Below the pieces are notes generated by a model. It searched no databases and was not told the DNA's origin. It saw nothing but the letters and a program-made list of their open reading frames with translations. Source: Curtobacterium sp. MCBD17_032 (GTDB lineage: Bacteria; Actinomycetota; Actinomycetes; Actinomycetales; Microbacteriaceae). From it: a stretch of DNA of 64,000 bases. Of the stretch, positions 34,644 through 43,457 are shown in pieces. The DNA lies in NCBI RefSeq assembly GCF_003234855.1, contig NZ_QKTO01000002.1, positions 62,001-126,000 on the forward strand, read 5' to 3'. A program made the translations under genes and the position numbers. Positions within the stretch are counted from its first letter, which is position 1, and each line of letters opens with the position of its first letter.

Positions 34644-35899
34644 CCGGCGGTCCCTCCCGGCTGGTCCGCAGGGAGCGGGTCTGTCATGACGACCGTGACG
34701 TGCGGCCGGTCGTCGCGTTCGTGACGCACTCGGCGCAACCGTCCGGCGCCGAGCTGTTCGTGCTCCGGGTCGTCCGTGCGGTCGAACGTGTCCGTCCACT
34801 GGTCGTGCTCGGCGAGCACGGCCCCCTCGAACGCGACCTCCGGGCCGCCGGGGTCGACACGGTCGTCGTGCCCCTGACGAGCGGCGTCCGGGCGCACACC
34901 GGCAGGAGCCGCCCCGGTGTGCTCACCCTCGCCCGGCACGTGGTCGACGTGATCGCCGTCGCGGTCCGGGTCGCCATGCTCTTGCGTCGACGTGGTGTCG
35001 GACTCGTCACGACGCACTCGGCGAAGGCCCACGTCTACGGTGCGCTCGCGGCCCGTCTCGCCCGGACGCCGGTGCTCGCGCACGTGCACAGCGTGGTGGG
35101 CACACGCCGGGACGCGGGACGGAACGCGCGCCTGCTGCGGGCTGCACTCCGTGTCCTCCCGCACGGCCTCGTGGCGAACTCCGCGGCCACCGCCCGGTCC
35201 GTCCGCCCTCCGGCGTCCCGGCCCGTGTCGATCGTGCCGTGCCCCGTCGCCCTGCCGCGCCCCGTGGACGACGCTCCTCGCCGGTCTGCGCCGCACCGGC
35301 CGGTGTTCGTCCTCGTCGGGCGCATCGCGCGCGGGAAGGGCCAGGACGTCGTCCTGCGAGCCCTCGCGCGGGGCCGGGCGACAGGCGGTCTGGACGGCGC
35401 GTGCGTGCGTCTGGTCGGCTCGGCGCTCTTCCCCGACGACGTCGCCCACGAGGGCGAGCTCCGCGACCTCGTCACGCGACTCGACCTGGAGGACGTCGTC
35501 GAGTTCGTCGGTCAGGTCGACGACGTCGCCGCGGAGCTCGCGAGGGCGACCGCAGCGTTGCACGCGAGTGTCGAGCCCGAGGGTTTCGCCCAGGTCGTCG
35601 TCGAGGCGATGGCGTCGTCGTGCCCCGTCATCGCGACCGCTGCCGGGGGACCCGCCGAGCTGGTGTCGGACGGCGTCGACGGTCTCCTGGTCGTTCCCGG
35701 CGACCCCGACACCCTCGCCGCCGCGATGACCCGCGTCGCGTCCGATCCGGGCCTCCGAGCGCGACTCGCTGCCGCTGGCCGGGAGACCGCGCAGCGGTAC
35801 GACATCGACCGGGTCGTGGACGCGCTCGAGACCGTGCTGCTCGGGGCCCTCCCACCGAGAGCTGCATCCGAACGGCCGGACGTCCGCAACTGCCGCTGA
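34640..35899 (+). CDS. Glycosyltransferase family 4
   Basis: This 419-residue GT-B enzyme has an N-terminus (PVVAFVTHSAQPSGAELFVL), a central acceptor half with THSAKAHVYGALAARL and a donor half with VGRIARGKGQDVVLRAL and EPEGFAQVVVEAMASSCPVI (EX7E). It would add another sugar of the repeat unit. GTG 34640 gives a GTGA overlap with the previous gene; GTG 34628 is an alternative. The last gene of the plus-strand kinase operon, it is followed by a 49-bp tandem repeat. Confidence 0.86.
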   Translation: MTGGPSRLVRRERVCHDDRDVRPVVAFVTHSAQPSGAELFVLRVVRAVERVRPLVVLGEHGPLERDLRAAGVDTVVVPLTSGVRAHTGRSRPGVLTLARHVVDVIAVAVRVAMLLRRRGVGLVTTHSAKAHVYGALAARLARTPVLAHVHSVVGTRRDAGRNARLLRAALRVLPHGLVANSAATARSVRPPASRPVSIVPCPVALPRPVDDAPRRSAPHRPVFVLVGRIARGKGQDVVLRALARGRATGGLDGACVRLVGSALFPDDVAHEGELRDLVTRLDLEDVVEFVGQVDDVAAELARATAALHASVEPEGFAQVVVEAMASSCPVIATAAGGPAELVSDGVDGLLVVPGDPDTLAAAMTRVASDPGLRARLAAAGRETAQRYDIDRVVDALETVLLGALPPRAASERPDVRNCR

Positions 35900-35917
35900 C
35901 CGAGCCCCGCCGCGCGT

Positions 35918-36015
35918 GAGACCGAGCGACCTCCTGCCCGCCGGGACTCGGGCGCCGTGCCGCGGCGAGACCGAGCGACCTCCTGCCCGCCGGGACTCGG
36001 GCGCCGTGCCGCGGC
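35918..36015. repeat. Two perfect tandem copies of a 49-bp unit
   Basis: The unit 35918-35966 (GAGACCGAGCGACCTCCTG at its start) is repeated exactly at 35967-36015. A third copy begins (GAGAC) and breaks off. It lies in the gap between convergent operons, and no gene reads through it. Recent duplication is the simplest reading. Confidence 0.9.
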
Positions 36016-36073
36016 GAGACGCCGGGCGACTACCGGTCTCGAACCGTGTGCCCGGACCACGCCGTTCCCGGCG

Positions 36074-37672
36074 TCAAGCGGCCCGGTCGTCCAGGCCGCA
36101 AGGGTCACGCGACCGCGGAGCGCGCACCACGCTCCCGACGTCCCGGAGCAGACCCCGCGTCCGGGGCAGGGCCGCGACGCACACGACCCAGGTGCACGCC
36201 GCCGTCACCGCCCCGACGGCGAGCGCAGCCCGGTCGTCGTGCACGAGGCACCGCACTGCGACCGCCGCCACACCGCACACCAGCGCCGTGGTCGTCGGCT
36301 CGAGGAGCGGGCGGACCAGGTCCGCCAGGCGGAGCCCCGTCGTCCGGGTGACGACGAGGAACCCGGGGGTGACGAGTACCAGCCCGGCGATCGACGCCGC
36401 GACCGCGACCCCGTGCACGCCCCACCGCGCCCCGAGAAGGTACGCGACGACGGTCGTCGGTCGGCTGACGGCGCACTCCCACACGGTCAGTCGTGCGGCG
36501 GAGCCCCCGGCGAGGACCGCGAACGTGGTGACGCTGGTCACGGTGAGTGCCATCGCCATCGGCACCATCAGGCGGAAGGCCGCGGCCGATGCCCGCCATC
36601 CGTCGCCGAACACCGTCACGACCAGCGGTTCCGCGAGCACCGCGAGGACGCCGACCACCGGCCAGATCGTCACGCACGCAGCGGTGAGGACCGTGCGGAA
36701 CCCGGTGCGGAAACGGGCCGGGTCGTGCAGGAGTCGCGCGAGGGCGGGGATCGCTGCCCGCCGCAGGGGACCGTTGACCTGCTCGACCGGGAGCAGGACG
36801 AGCTGCGTCGCTTGCGCGTACACACCGGCGGCGACCGGACCGAAGGCCGCGGCGACGAGCACGCGGTCCACGCTCCGCGCCAGCCACTCCATCGCCTGCA
36901 CGGCCGTGGCGTTGGCGGCGAACCCGAGTTCGTCCCGCAGGTCGCGGAGCGGCACGCGCGGCGCCGCCGGGATCGGCGCACGGAGGAGGATCGCCACGCA
37001 CAGGACGACGGCGTAGACCGCGGCTTGGAGCAGCGGGGCCGACGCACCACCGCCGCGGAGGGCCACGGTGACCGCGACACCGCAGGAGAGCACCGCTGCG
37101 CCGACCTCGGCACCCCCGATCGTCCCGAACCGTTGCCCACGGGCGAGCAGGGCGGTGGGGACGGCGCTCGAGCCCGCGCAGAGGAACACGACGGCCAGGA
37201 GCGGCAGCGTCACGGCCCCGGCGGGCAGCGCGGACGCCGGGACGACGACTGCGAGGCCGAGCGTGACGCCTGCGGCCACGACACCGAGGACGACGGACAG
37301 ACGATGGAACGTCCGCGTCGTGCCGGCCGTCAGCTGTGGCGTGCGACCGATGAGCCACGTCACGCCGCCGGATCGGATCAACTCGGCTCCGGTGACCGCG
37401 ACGAGAGCGGTCACCGCCGAACCGTAGGCGCTGGGCCCGATGAGACGGGCGACCACCGCGAGCGAGACGAACTGCACGGCGAACCGTGTCCAGGTCGTGG
37501 CTGCGCCGACGACCGCTCCGCGGCTCGCCGCCCGTCCCGCCACTCCCGGCCCGGGCGGCCCGTCGGCGTCGTCGGCCCCTCCAGCAGCGTCCCAGGAGCG
37601 GGAGCGGTCCTCGGCCGACACCCCCGGCGTCCCGCGGCGAGGATCCCGGCCGCCTGGGCCGTTGACGGTCAC
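36074..37672 (-). CDS. Polysaccharide flippase, Wzx/MATE-like
   Basis: This 532-residue membrane protein has about 12-14 helices of the polysaccharide transport family (MOP superfamily): SRGAVVGAATTWTRFAVQFV at the start, ARLIGPSAYGSAVTALV, DLRDELGFAANATAVQAMEW and SVDRVLVAAAFGPVAAGVYA. It would flip the lipid-linked repeat unit to the outer face for the Wzy-like polymerase. GTG 37672 overlaps the stop of the DUF3060 lipoprotein gene (GTGA). The first 45 residues are a polar Asp/Gly-rich tail before helix 1. Confidence 0.85.
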   Translation of the reverse strand: MTVNGPGGRDPRRGTPGVSAEDRSRSWDAAGGADDADGPPGPGVAGRAASRGAVVGAATTWTRFAVQFVSLAVVARLIGPSAYGSAVTALVAVTGAELIRSGGVTWLIGRTPQLTAGTTRTFHRLSVVLGVVAAGVTLGLAVVVPASALPAGAVTLPLLAVVFLCAGSSAVPTALLARGQRFGTIGGAEVGAAVLSCGVAVTVALRGGGASAPLLQAAVYAVVLCVAILLRAPIPAAPRVPLRDLRDELGFAANATAVQAMEWLARSVDRVLVAAAFGPVAAGVYAQATQLVLLPVEQVNGPLRRAAIPALARLLHDPARFRTGFRTVLTAACVTIWPVVGVLAVLAEPLVVTVFGDGWRASAAAFRLMVPMAMALTVTSVTTFAVLAGGSAARLTVWECAVSRPTTVVAYLLGARWGVHGVAVAASIAGLVLVTPGFLVVTRTTGLRLADLVRPLLEPTTTALVCGVAAVAVRCLVHDDRAALAVGAVTAACTWVVCVAALPRTRGLLRDVGSVVRAPRSRDPCGLDDRAA

Positions 37673-38181
37673 CGCTCGACTGAGTTGTGCGCGCCGGAGT
37701 CGTCGACACGGGGCCGTGAACCCGTCCGGACGGCGTTGCCGTCGCCGGTGATCGTGACCCGGGCCACCCGCTCGACGTCGACGCCGTTGATCGCGCCGGT
37801 GATCGTCAGGTGCTCGACCCTGCCGAGGTGCACGAGGGTGTTGCTGCTCGTGATGACCACGTCCGCGCAGTCGCCGACCGTCAGCTCGGTGTTGTTCCGG
37901 TCCGCGATGACTGCGCGGCCGTCCGTGCAGGGCACCTCTGCGCGCTCGACCTCCGGCCGGGGGAGCGGCGTCGTGGCGCGATCGGAGGGGGCGCTGGCGG
38001 GTGCGCTGCTCGGCCCGGTGGACGCCGTGGACGACGGCGTGTGCGGTGGCGACGAGCGCGCCGGGGGCGACGAGGTGCCGGACGGAGCGGGTGCATCGTG
38101 GCCGCCCGCCGAGCATCCGGCGAGGAGGAGCGCGACGCCCGTGGCGACGACGGCCGCGCGGGCGCGATGGATGCTGGTCAT
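37669..38181 (-). CDS. DUF3060 lipoprotein
   Basis: This 170-residue exported lipoprotein has a signal peptide and lipobox LLAGC (Cys23), then a Ser/Pro/Thr-rich linker of about 45 residues, then a small beta-repeat domain (NNTELTVGDCADVVITSSNT, LTITGAINGVDVERV, VTITGDGNAV) typical of DUF3060. The domain looks like a short right-handed beta-helix. Function unknown; coupling to the flippase gene suggests a role in polysaccharide export or attachment. A hairpin at 38211-38245 separates it from the upstream secreted-protein gene. Confidence 0.78.
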   Translation of the reverse strand: MTSIHRARAAVVATGVALLLAGCSAGGHDAPAPSGTSSPPARSSPPHTPSSTASTGPSSAPASAPSDRATTPLPRPEVERAEVPCTDGRAVIADRNNTELTVGDCADVVITSSNTLVHLGRVEHLTITGAINGVDVERVARVTITGDGNAVRTGSRPRVDDSGAHNSVER

Positions 38182-38210
38182 GAGGGTCCTTCCGGTCCGA
38201 GGGAGCAGGA

Positions 38211-38245
38211 GAGCGGGCGGGGCGGTGACGACGCCCCGCCCGCTC
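38211..38245 (-). terminator. Terminator after the Ig-like secreted protein gene
   Basis: GAGCGGGCGGGGCG (38211-38224) pairs perfectly with CGCCCCGCCCGCTC (38232-38245), 14 bp with a seven-base loop, starting four bases after the minus-strand stop. Confidence 0.75.
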
Positions 38246-38248
38246 CGG

Positions 38249-40540
38249 TCAGCGGGTGACTGTGACGTTCACCGCGGTCAACGTCGCTCGCCCGCCCTTC
38301 GTCCGCTGGCTGGCCCAGAACTGGTACGGGCCGGCGGGGAGGTCGATCGACGACTGCACCTGCCACGTCCCTCCGGTCGCGACCGTGCTCCCGAACAGCG
38401 CGTCGTTCGACTGGTCGGTGCCCGTGACGACGACCGTCGAGCCGGGCAGCGCCGTGCCACGGATCACGAGACCTTTCGCGCCGGACACGGTCGCACCGTC
38501 CGCGGGACTCGTGATGGTCGGCGCCACGAGGTCGCCGTAGTCGAGCGAGACGTCGATGCCGTCCGACTCGACGGAGCCGACCTCCTGGGTGACGGTGAGC
38601 ACGACGGTGCCGTGACCGACCTCGGACGGGTCGATGCCGAGCGTGTAGTAGCCGGACGGCCCGACGGGTGTCCGACCGACCTCCCGGCCGGCGGCGTCGC
38701 GCACGATGACGGTCGCGCCGGGCTCGGCACGGCCGGTGATGAACGCCCATCGAGCGATGTCGTCCGGGAACTGCCCGACGGCGGTCGGTGCCGCCGGTCG
38801 CCCCTGCTCCACCTTCACGTTGATGCCGACGAGCTCGACCTTGCCGCCCCTCGTCCGCTGGTTCGCCCAGAACTGGTAGTCGCCGGCGGGCAACCGCAGG
38901 TCGCTCTCGATGGTCCAGGCGCCGTCGACGACGGCGGCGGAGCCGATCGCGGTGTCGTCGGTGAAGTCCGTGCCGACGACCTGCACGCGTCCACCGGCGT
39001 TGCCCGTGCCGGTGAAGCGGAGTCGGCCGGCCGGCACCGTGCCGTGGTCGAGCGGGGAGGTGAAGGTCGGCGTGTTCTGGCCGTAGTCGAGCGTGACCGG
39101 AGTCGCTGCCGACTCCGCACCGTCGACGACCTGGGTCACGCTCAGCCCGACCGCTCCGTACCCGACCCGCGCCGGGTCGATGGCGACGGTGAAGGCCCCG
39201 GTCCCGGCTGCGGCGGTCGTCCTGGCGATCTCCTCGGTGCCCCGGCGCACGATGACGGCGGCGCCGGGGGTCGCCGTGCCGTCCAGGTAGGCCCAGGCGG
39301 AGAGGTCCGCCGGGAAGTGGCCCTGCACCGTCGGGCCGGCCACCACCTCCGGACCGACGACCCGCACGGGGGACGACGACCGGATGTCGGTGGTGCCGCG
39401 GTCGGTCGTCCCGTCGAGCGCGTACGCGAGTGCCCCGTCGCCGAGCGGGGCGTCACGGTCCGCCGTCACCGCGGCGAGCCACCGCTGCTGGTTGCCCTCG
39501 GTGCGCCGGTACCCGCGGACGGCGCTGCTGTCGAAGCGGCCGGTGAGTGTCCGGCCGCTGTTCGTCACCCGCACGTCGACGAGGGCGAGATCGGGGTCGG
39601 TGTCCCAGGCTGCACCGGTGCCCGATCGCGCCTGTCCGGTGACCGCCTGGCCGGCTTCGAAGTGGGTGCCCTCGGGCGCGGTGAGTGTGACGTCGGTGCG
39701 GTACTGCGTGATCGTCCCGGTCGCGCGGACGGCGAACGGCACCCGTTCGGTGGTCCCGCGGGCGATCTCGGTCACGGCCGAGGACGTCGCGGCCACCCCG
39801 CCGTCGGGGAGCTGCGGCTGACCGATGTGGACCGTCACGGTCGTCTGGTCACGGCGGGAACCGCCGACGTACTGCTCGTACGTGAACGTGCTGTCGCCGA
39901 CGGGGAGACCGTCGACGGTCTCCTCCCAGTTCCCGTCGGCGTCCGCCGTCGCGACCCGCTGTCCGCCGCGACGGATCTCGGCGAGGGGCGTCGCGGTGCC
40001 CGTGATCCGGGCTCGCCGTGCACTGTCGTCCGTGCTCGCCACGCGAGCGGTGATGTCCTTCTCCGGGTACGGCCGCGTGATGTCCCCGAGGGACGTCGTC
40101 CCGGTGCTGTAGTAGCCGAACCCGAGGATGGAGACCCCGTACGACCTGATGGAGCCGGTGAGGGTCGTGCCCGGCGCCCAGTCGGACGGCCAGGGGACGA
40201 AGTACCCGTTCTTCGTCGCGACGTTCCGCTTGTCGACGCCTGCTGCGAGCACCTGGAACCACGTGCGGCAGGAGGCGAAGTCGAACGAACAGATGCCGTC
40301 TGCGTACACGGTGAAGCCGGCCTGCGACGTGGTCACCTGGACGGACGTCGGCGGCGCGAGGCTGAGCAACGACCGGGTCTCCGGCACCCTGGTGCCGGGC
40401 GGGACGTCCGGCACGGCTCCGGGCGCGTCCTCTGCAGCGCTCGCCGCGCTCATGCCGGTGGTGAGCGGACCCACGGCGACGAGCGCGGCGAGCACGGCGG
40501 CGCACAGCGTGCGACTGGGACGGGTGGTGGTCTTCGGCAA
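38249..40540 (-). CDS. Secreted multi-domain Ig-like protein
   Basis: This exported protein of about 763 residues has an N-terminal signal peptide (CAAVLAALVAVGPLTTGMSAASA). An N-terminal domain with two Cys follows (YADGICSFDFASCRTWFQVL). Several bacterial Ig-like modules come next, repeating the pattern ITSPADGATVSGAKGLVIRG ... DLPAGPYQFWASQRTKGG. No anchor is visible at the C-terminus. It is probably a surface or matrix protein acting with the exopolysaccharide. TTG 40540 is chosen because AAGGAGG lies eight bases upstream; GTG 40591 would spoil the signal peptide. A shared 14-base element lies upstream. Confidence 0.72.
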   Translation of the reverse strand: MPKTTTRPSRTLCAAVLAALVAVGPLTTGMSAASAAEDAPGAVPDVPPGTRVPETRSLLSLAPPTSVQVTTSQAGFTVYADGICSFDFASCRTWFQVLAAGVDKRNVATKNGYFVPWPSDWAPGTTLTGSIRSYGVSILGFGYYSTGTTSLGDITRPYPEKDITARVASTDDSARRARITGTATPLAEIRRGGQRVATADADGNWEETVDGLPVGDSTFTYEQYVGGSRRDQTTVTVHIGQPQLPDGGVAATSSAVTEIARGTTERVPFAVRATGTITQYRTDVTLTAPEGTHFEAGQAVTGQARSGTGAAWDTDPDLALVDVRVTNSGRTLTGRFDSSAVRGYRRTEGNQQRWLAAVTADRDAPLGDGALAYALDGTTDRGTTDIRSSSPVRVVGPEVVAGPTVQGHFPADLSAWAYLDGTATPGAAVIVRRGTEEIARTTAAAGTGAFTVAIDPARVGYGAVGLSVTQVVDGAESAATPVTLDYGQNTPTFTSPLDHGTVPAGRLRFTGTGNAGGRVQVVGTDFTDDTAIGSAAVVDGAWTIESDLRLPAGDYQFWANQRTRGGKVELVGINVKVEQGRPAAPTAVGQFPDDIARWAFITGRAEPGATVIVRDAAGREVGRTPVGPSGYYTLGIDPSEVGHGTVVLTVTQEVGSVESDGIDVSLDYGDLVAPTITSPADGATVSGAKGLVIRGTALPGSTVVVTGTDQSNDALFGSTVATGGTWQVQSSIDLPAGPYQFWASQRTKGGRATLTAVNVTVTR

Positions 40541-40594
40541 CGTTGCCCCCTCCTTCGGCAGCCGGTCCACGGCACGGACCGGTCGTTTCACAGC

Positions 40595-40619
40595 ACTGTA
40601 GCGCTATCTCACATGTCAG
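40595..40619 (-). promoter_or_regulatory. Promoter region with CTGACATGTGAGAT element
   Basis: On the minus strand CTGACATGTGAGAT (40619-40606) precedes a TACAGT box (40600-40595) upstream of the secreted Ig-like gene. The 14 bases are the exact reverse complement of 58049-58062, upstream of the sugar transferase. The region is far more AT-rich than its surroundings. Confidence 0.5.
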
Positions 40620-40677
40620 ACATCAATTCCACAGGTCGAAGGTTGAGTCTTCTTGGCGCAACTCCGGTGCGGACGAC

Positions 40678-40724
40678 TTGACGTCCAGGCACGTCGGAGT
40701 AAAGTTGAGCGCAGCGGACGCAAG
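40678..40724 (+). promoter_or_regulatory. dnaK promoter with HspR (HAIR) operator
   Basis: TTGACG (40678-40683), 16 bases and TAAAGT (40700-40705) form the promoter. GTTGAGC-N7-ACGCAAG (40704-40724) matches the HAIR consensus CTTGAGT-N7-ACTCAAG at 11 of 14 positions and overlaps the -10 box. A weaker second site, GTTGAGT-N7-GCGCAAC, lies at 40642-40662 (10 of 14). Confidence 0.8.
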
Positions 40725-40773
40725 TCCGGACAGGCTTCAGTGAGACCACACCCGATCGAAGGAGCACCAACAC

Positions 40774-42645
40774 ATGGGACGTGCAGTAGGCATCGACCTC
40801 GGAACCACCAACTCCGTCGTCTCCGTTCTCGAGGGCGGCGAGCCCACCGTCATCGCCAACGCCGAGGGGCTCCGCACGACGCCCTCGATCGTGGCGTTCA
40901 CGAAGGACGGCGAGGTGCTCGTCGGCGAGACCGCGAAGCGCCAGGCCGTCACGAACGTCGACCGCACCATCGCGAGCGTGAAGCGCCACATCGGTACCGA
41001 CTGGAAGGTCGACATCGACGGCAAGAGCTACACGCCGCAGGAGATCTCGGCCCGTACCCTCGGCAAGCTCAAGCGCGACGCCGAGCAGTACCTCGGCGAG
41101 GACGTGACCGACGCGGTCATCACCGTCCCGGCGTACTTCAACGACGCCGAGCGCCAGGCCACGAAGGACGCCGGTGAGATCGCCGGCCTCAACGTCCTCC
41201 GCATCATCAACGAGCCGACCGCCGCGGCACTCGCGTACGGCCTCGACAAGGGCAAGGAAGACGAGCTCATCCTGGTCTTCGACCTCGGCGGTGGCACGTT
41301 CGACGTCTCCCTGCTCGAGGTGGGCAAGGACGAGGACTTCTCCACCATCCAGGTCCGCGCGACCTCCGGTGACAACCGCCTCGGCGGCGACGACTGGGAC
41401 CAGCGGATCGTCGACCACCTCGTCAAGAAGTTCAAGGACGAGCACGGCGTCGACCTGTCGACCGACAAGATCGCGAAGCAGCGCCTCAAGGAGGCCGCCG
41501 AGCAGGCGAAGAAGGAGCTGTCGAGCCAGCTCAGCGCGAGCATCCAGCTCCCGTACCTGACGCTCACCGCCGACGGCCCGCTCAACCTCGACGAGACCAT
41601 CTCGCGCGCACAGTTCGAGCAGATGACCTCCGACCTGCTCGACCGCACGAAGAAGCCGTTCAACGACGTCATCAAGGAGGCGGGTGTCAGCGTCAACGAC
41701 ATCGCGCACGTCGTCCTCGTCGGTGGTTCGACCCGCATGCCCGCCGTGGCCGAGGTCGTCAAGTCGCTGACCGGCGGCAAGTCGCCGAACCAGGGTGTGA
41801 ACCCGGACGAGGTCGTCGCCGTCGGTGCGGCGCTGCAGGCCGGCGTGCTGAAGGGCGAGCGCAAGGACGTCCTGCTCATCGACGTCACCCCGCTCTCGCT
41901 CGGCATCGAGACCAAGGGTGGCCTGATGACGAAGCTCATCGACCGCAACACCGCGATCCCGACCAAGCGCAGCGAGACCTTCACCACCGCCGACTCGAAC
42001 CAGCCGTCGGTCGCGATCCAGGTCTTCCAGGGCGAGCGTGAGTTCACCCGCGACAACAAGCCGCTCGGCACCTTCGAGCTCACCGGCATCGCGCCGGCAC
42101 CCGCGGGCATCCCGCAGATCGAGGTCACGTTCGACATCGACGCCAACGGCATCGTGCACGTGTCCGCGAAGGACAAGGGCACCGGCAAGGAGCAGTCGAT
42201 GGTCATCTCCGGCGGCTCGTCGCTGCCGAAGGAAGACATCGAGCGCATGGTCCGCGAGGCCGAGGAGCACGCCGCCGAGGACAAGGCCCGCCGTGAGGCG
42301 AGCGAGCGTCGTAACCAGGCCGAGCAGCTCGTCTACTCGATCGAGAAGCTCATCAAGGAGAACGACGACAAGCTCCCCGCGGACGTCAAGTCCGAGGTCC
42401 AGGGCGACGTCGACGGTCTCAAGTCCGCGCTCGCGGGTGAGGACGACGAGGCCGTGAAGACCGCGTTCGACAAGCTCAACGAGTCGCAGGGCAAGCTCGG
42501 ACAGGCGATCTACGCGCAGAGCCAGGCAGCTGACGCCGCCGGTGATGCGGGTGCGGGCGCCGGTGCCGAGGGCCAGACCACCGGTGACGACGAGGACATC
42601 GTCGACGCCGAGGTCGTGGACGACGACGACAACGACAAGAAGTAG
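40774..42645 (+). CDS. dnaK: Molecular chaperone DnaK (Hsp70)
   Basis: This 623-residue Hsp70 has an ATPase domain ([20 protein letters not shown] at the start, [30 protein letters not shown]), linker [18 protein letters not shown], beta-sandwich substrate domain and helical lid. It ends in an acidic [17 protein letters not shown] tail like other actinobacterial DnaKs. It folds and refolds proteins with GrpE and DnaJ. A strong Shine-Dalgarno (AAGGAGC) precedes ATG 40774. Codon use is the optimised high-expression type. First gene of the HspR-controlled operon dnaK-grpE-dnaJ-hspR. Confidence 0.98.
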   Translation: MGRAVGIDLGTTNSVVSVLEGGEPTVIANAEGLRTTPSIVAFTKDGEVLVGETAKRQAVTNVDRTIASVKRHIGTDWKVDIDGKSYTPQEISARTLGKLKRDAEQYLGEDVTDAVITVPAYFNDAERQATKDAGEIAGLNVLRIINEPTAAALAYGLDKGKEDELILVFDLGGGTFDVSLLEVGKDEDFSTIQVRATSGDNRLGGDDWDQRIVDHLVKKFKDEHGVDLSTDKIAKQRLKEAAEQAKKELSSQLSASIQLPYLTLTADGPLNLDETISRAQFEQMTSDLLDRTKKPFNDVIKEAGVSVNDIAHVVLVGGSTRMPAVAEVVKSLTGGKSPNQGVNPDEVVAVGAALQAGVLKGERKDVLLIDVTPLSLGIETKGGLMTKLIDRNTAIPTKRSETFTTADSNQPSVAIQVFQGEREFTRDNKPLGTFELTGIAPAPAGIPQIEVTFDIDANGIVHVSAKDKGTGKEQSMVISGGSSLPKEDIERMVREAEEHAAEDKARREASERRNQAEQLVYSIEKLIKENDDKLPADVKSEVQGDVDGLKSALAGEDDEAVKTAFDKLNESQGKLGQAIYAQSQAADAAGDAGAGAGAEGQTTGDDEDIVDAEVVDDDDNDKK

Positions 42646-42650
42646 GACAC

Positions 42651-43427
42651 ATGACCACCAGCAACGAGAACCCGCAGGACCCGCAGCACGACGGCGCCGA
42701 CCTGCCTGGAGGCTCGGCTGACGGTGGGCAGACCGGTTCCGGCCCGGCGGATGGTTCCGCCGGGCCCGCCGGGTCCGCCCCCCAGGGTGGGCAGGCACAG
42801 GGCGGCCAGGCGCAGGGCAACCCGGCCGAGGGCTCCGAGGACGGCGCGACGGCTGACGTCGACGGCGCCGAGGACCTCATCGAGGCCGAGGGTCCGGACG
42901 TCGAGGTGTCGACGGACGCCCCGCCGGTGAACGACCTCAGCCCCGAGGACGAGGCGCTCCTGGCCGACGCAGCGACCGGCATCGCCGAGGACCGGCTCTC
43001 GCCGTCCGACCGCGACCTCGTCGGCGAGATGCGGACGGACATGCTCCGCGCCCAGGCCGAGCTCGTGAACTTCCGGAAGCGCGTCGAGCGTGACCGGGAC
43101 GCCAACCGCGAAGCCGTCATCGCCGAGGTCGTGCGTGCACTGCTCCCGGCCCTCGACGACCTGAACCGCGCCGAGTCCCACGGCGACCTCGCCGAGGGAC
43201 CGATGCAGGTCATCGCCCAGAAGCTCCGCAGCGGGTTCGACAAGTTCGGGCTCGTGCGGATCGGCGAGAAGGGCGAGACCTTCGACCCCAACGTGCACGA
43301 GGCGATCGTCCAGCTGCCCACGCCGGGAGCGACCGGCCAGACCGTGGCGGACGTCGTGGAGCCGGGCTACAAGCTCGGTGACCGCGTGCTCCGTGCGGCC
43401 AAGGTCGCCGTGGCGGTGCCGGCCTGA
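42651..43427 (+). CDS. grpE: Nucleotide exchange factor GrpE
   Basis: This 258-residue GrpE exchanges ADP for ATP on DnaK. The N-terminal 95 residues are disordered, with short Gly/Gln repeats (GGQAQGGQAQG) and many acidic residues, longer than in most GrpE proteins. The dimer helix follows (DMLRAQAELVNFRKRVERDR) and the beta-wing carries the signature FDPNVHEAIVQLPTPGATG and VVEPGYKLGDRVLRAAKV. It starts five bases after dnaK. Confidence 0.96.
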   Translation: MTTSNENPQDPQHDGADLPGGSADGGQTGSGPADGSAGPAGSAPQGGQAQGGQAQGNPAEGSEDGATADVDGAEDLIEAEGPDVEVSTDAPPVNDLSPEDEALLADAATGIAEDRLSPSDRDLVGEMRTDMLRAQAELVNFRKRVERDRDANREAVIAEVVRALLPALDDLNRAESHGDLAEGPMQVIAQKLRSGFDKFGLVRIGEKGETFDPNVHEAIVQLPTPGATGQTVADVVEPGYKLGDRVLRAAKVAVAVPA

Positions 43428-43457
43428 GGGTCGGCGACGGTGGAAGGGAGGTGAGCC

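Noticed and set aside
35918-36015. Tandem 49-bp units as a CRISPR array
   Set aside because: The copies are directly adjacent without spacers and there are only two; no cas genes nearby.
35957-40681. Plus-strand open frame of more than 1500 codons over the flippase and secreted-protein genes
   Set aside because: Composition is Arg/Asp/Gly-dominated with no motif, while the minus-strand frames show membrane helices, signal peptides and Ig modules.
40677-40697. CTTGACG-N7-ACGTCGG as another HspR site
   Set aside because: Only about 8 of 14 consensus positions match, and the left part is better explained as the -35 box of the dnaK promoter.
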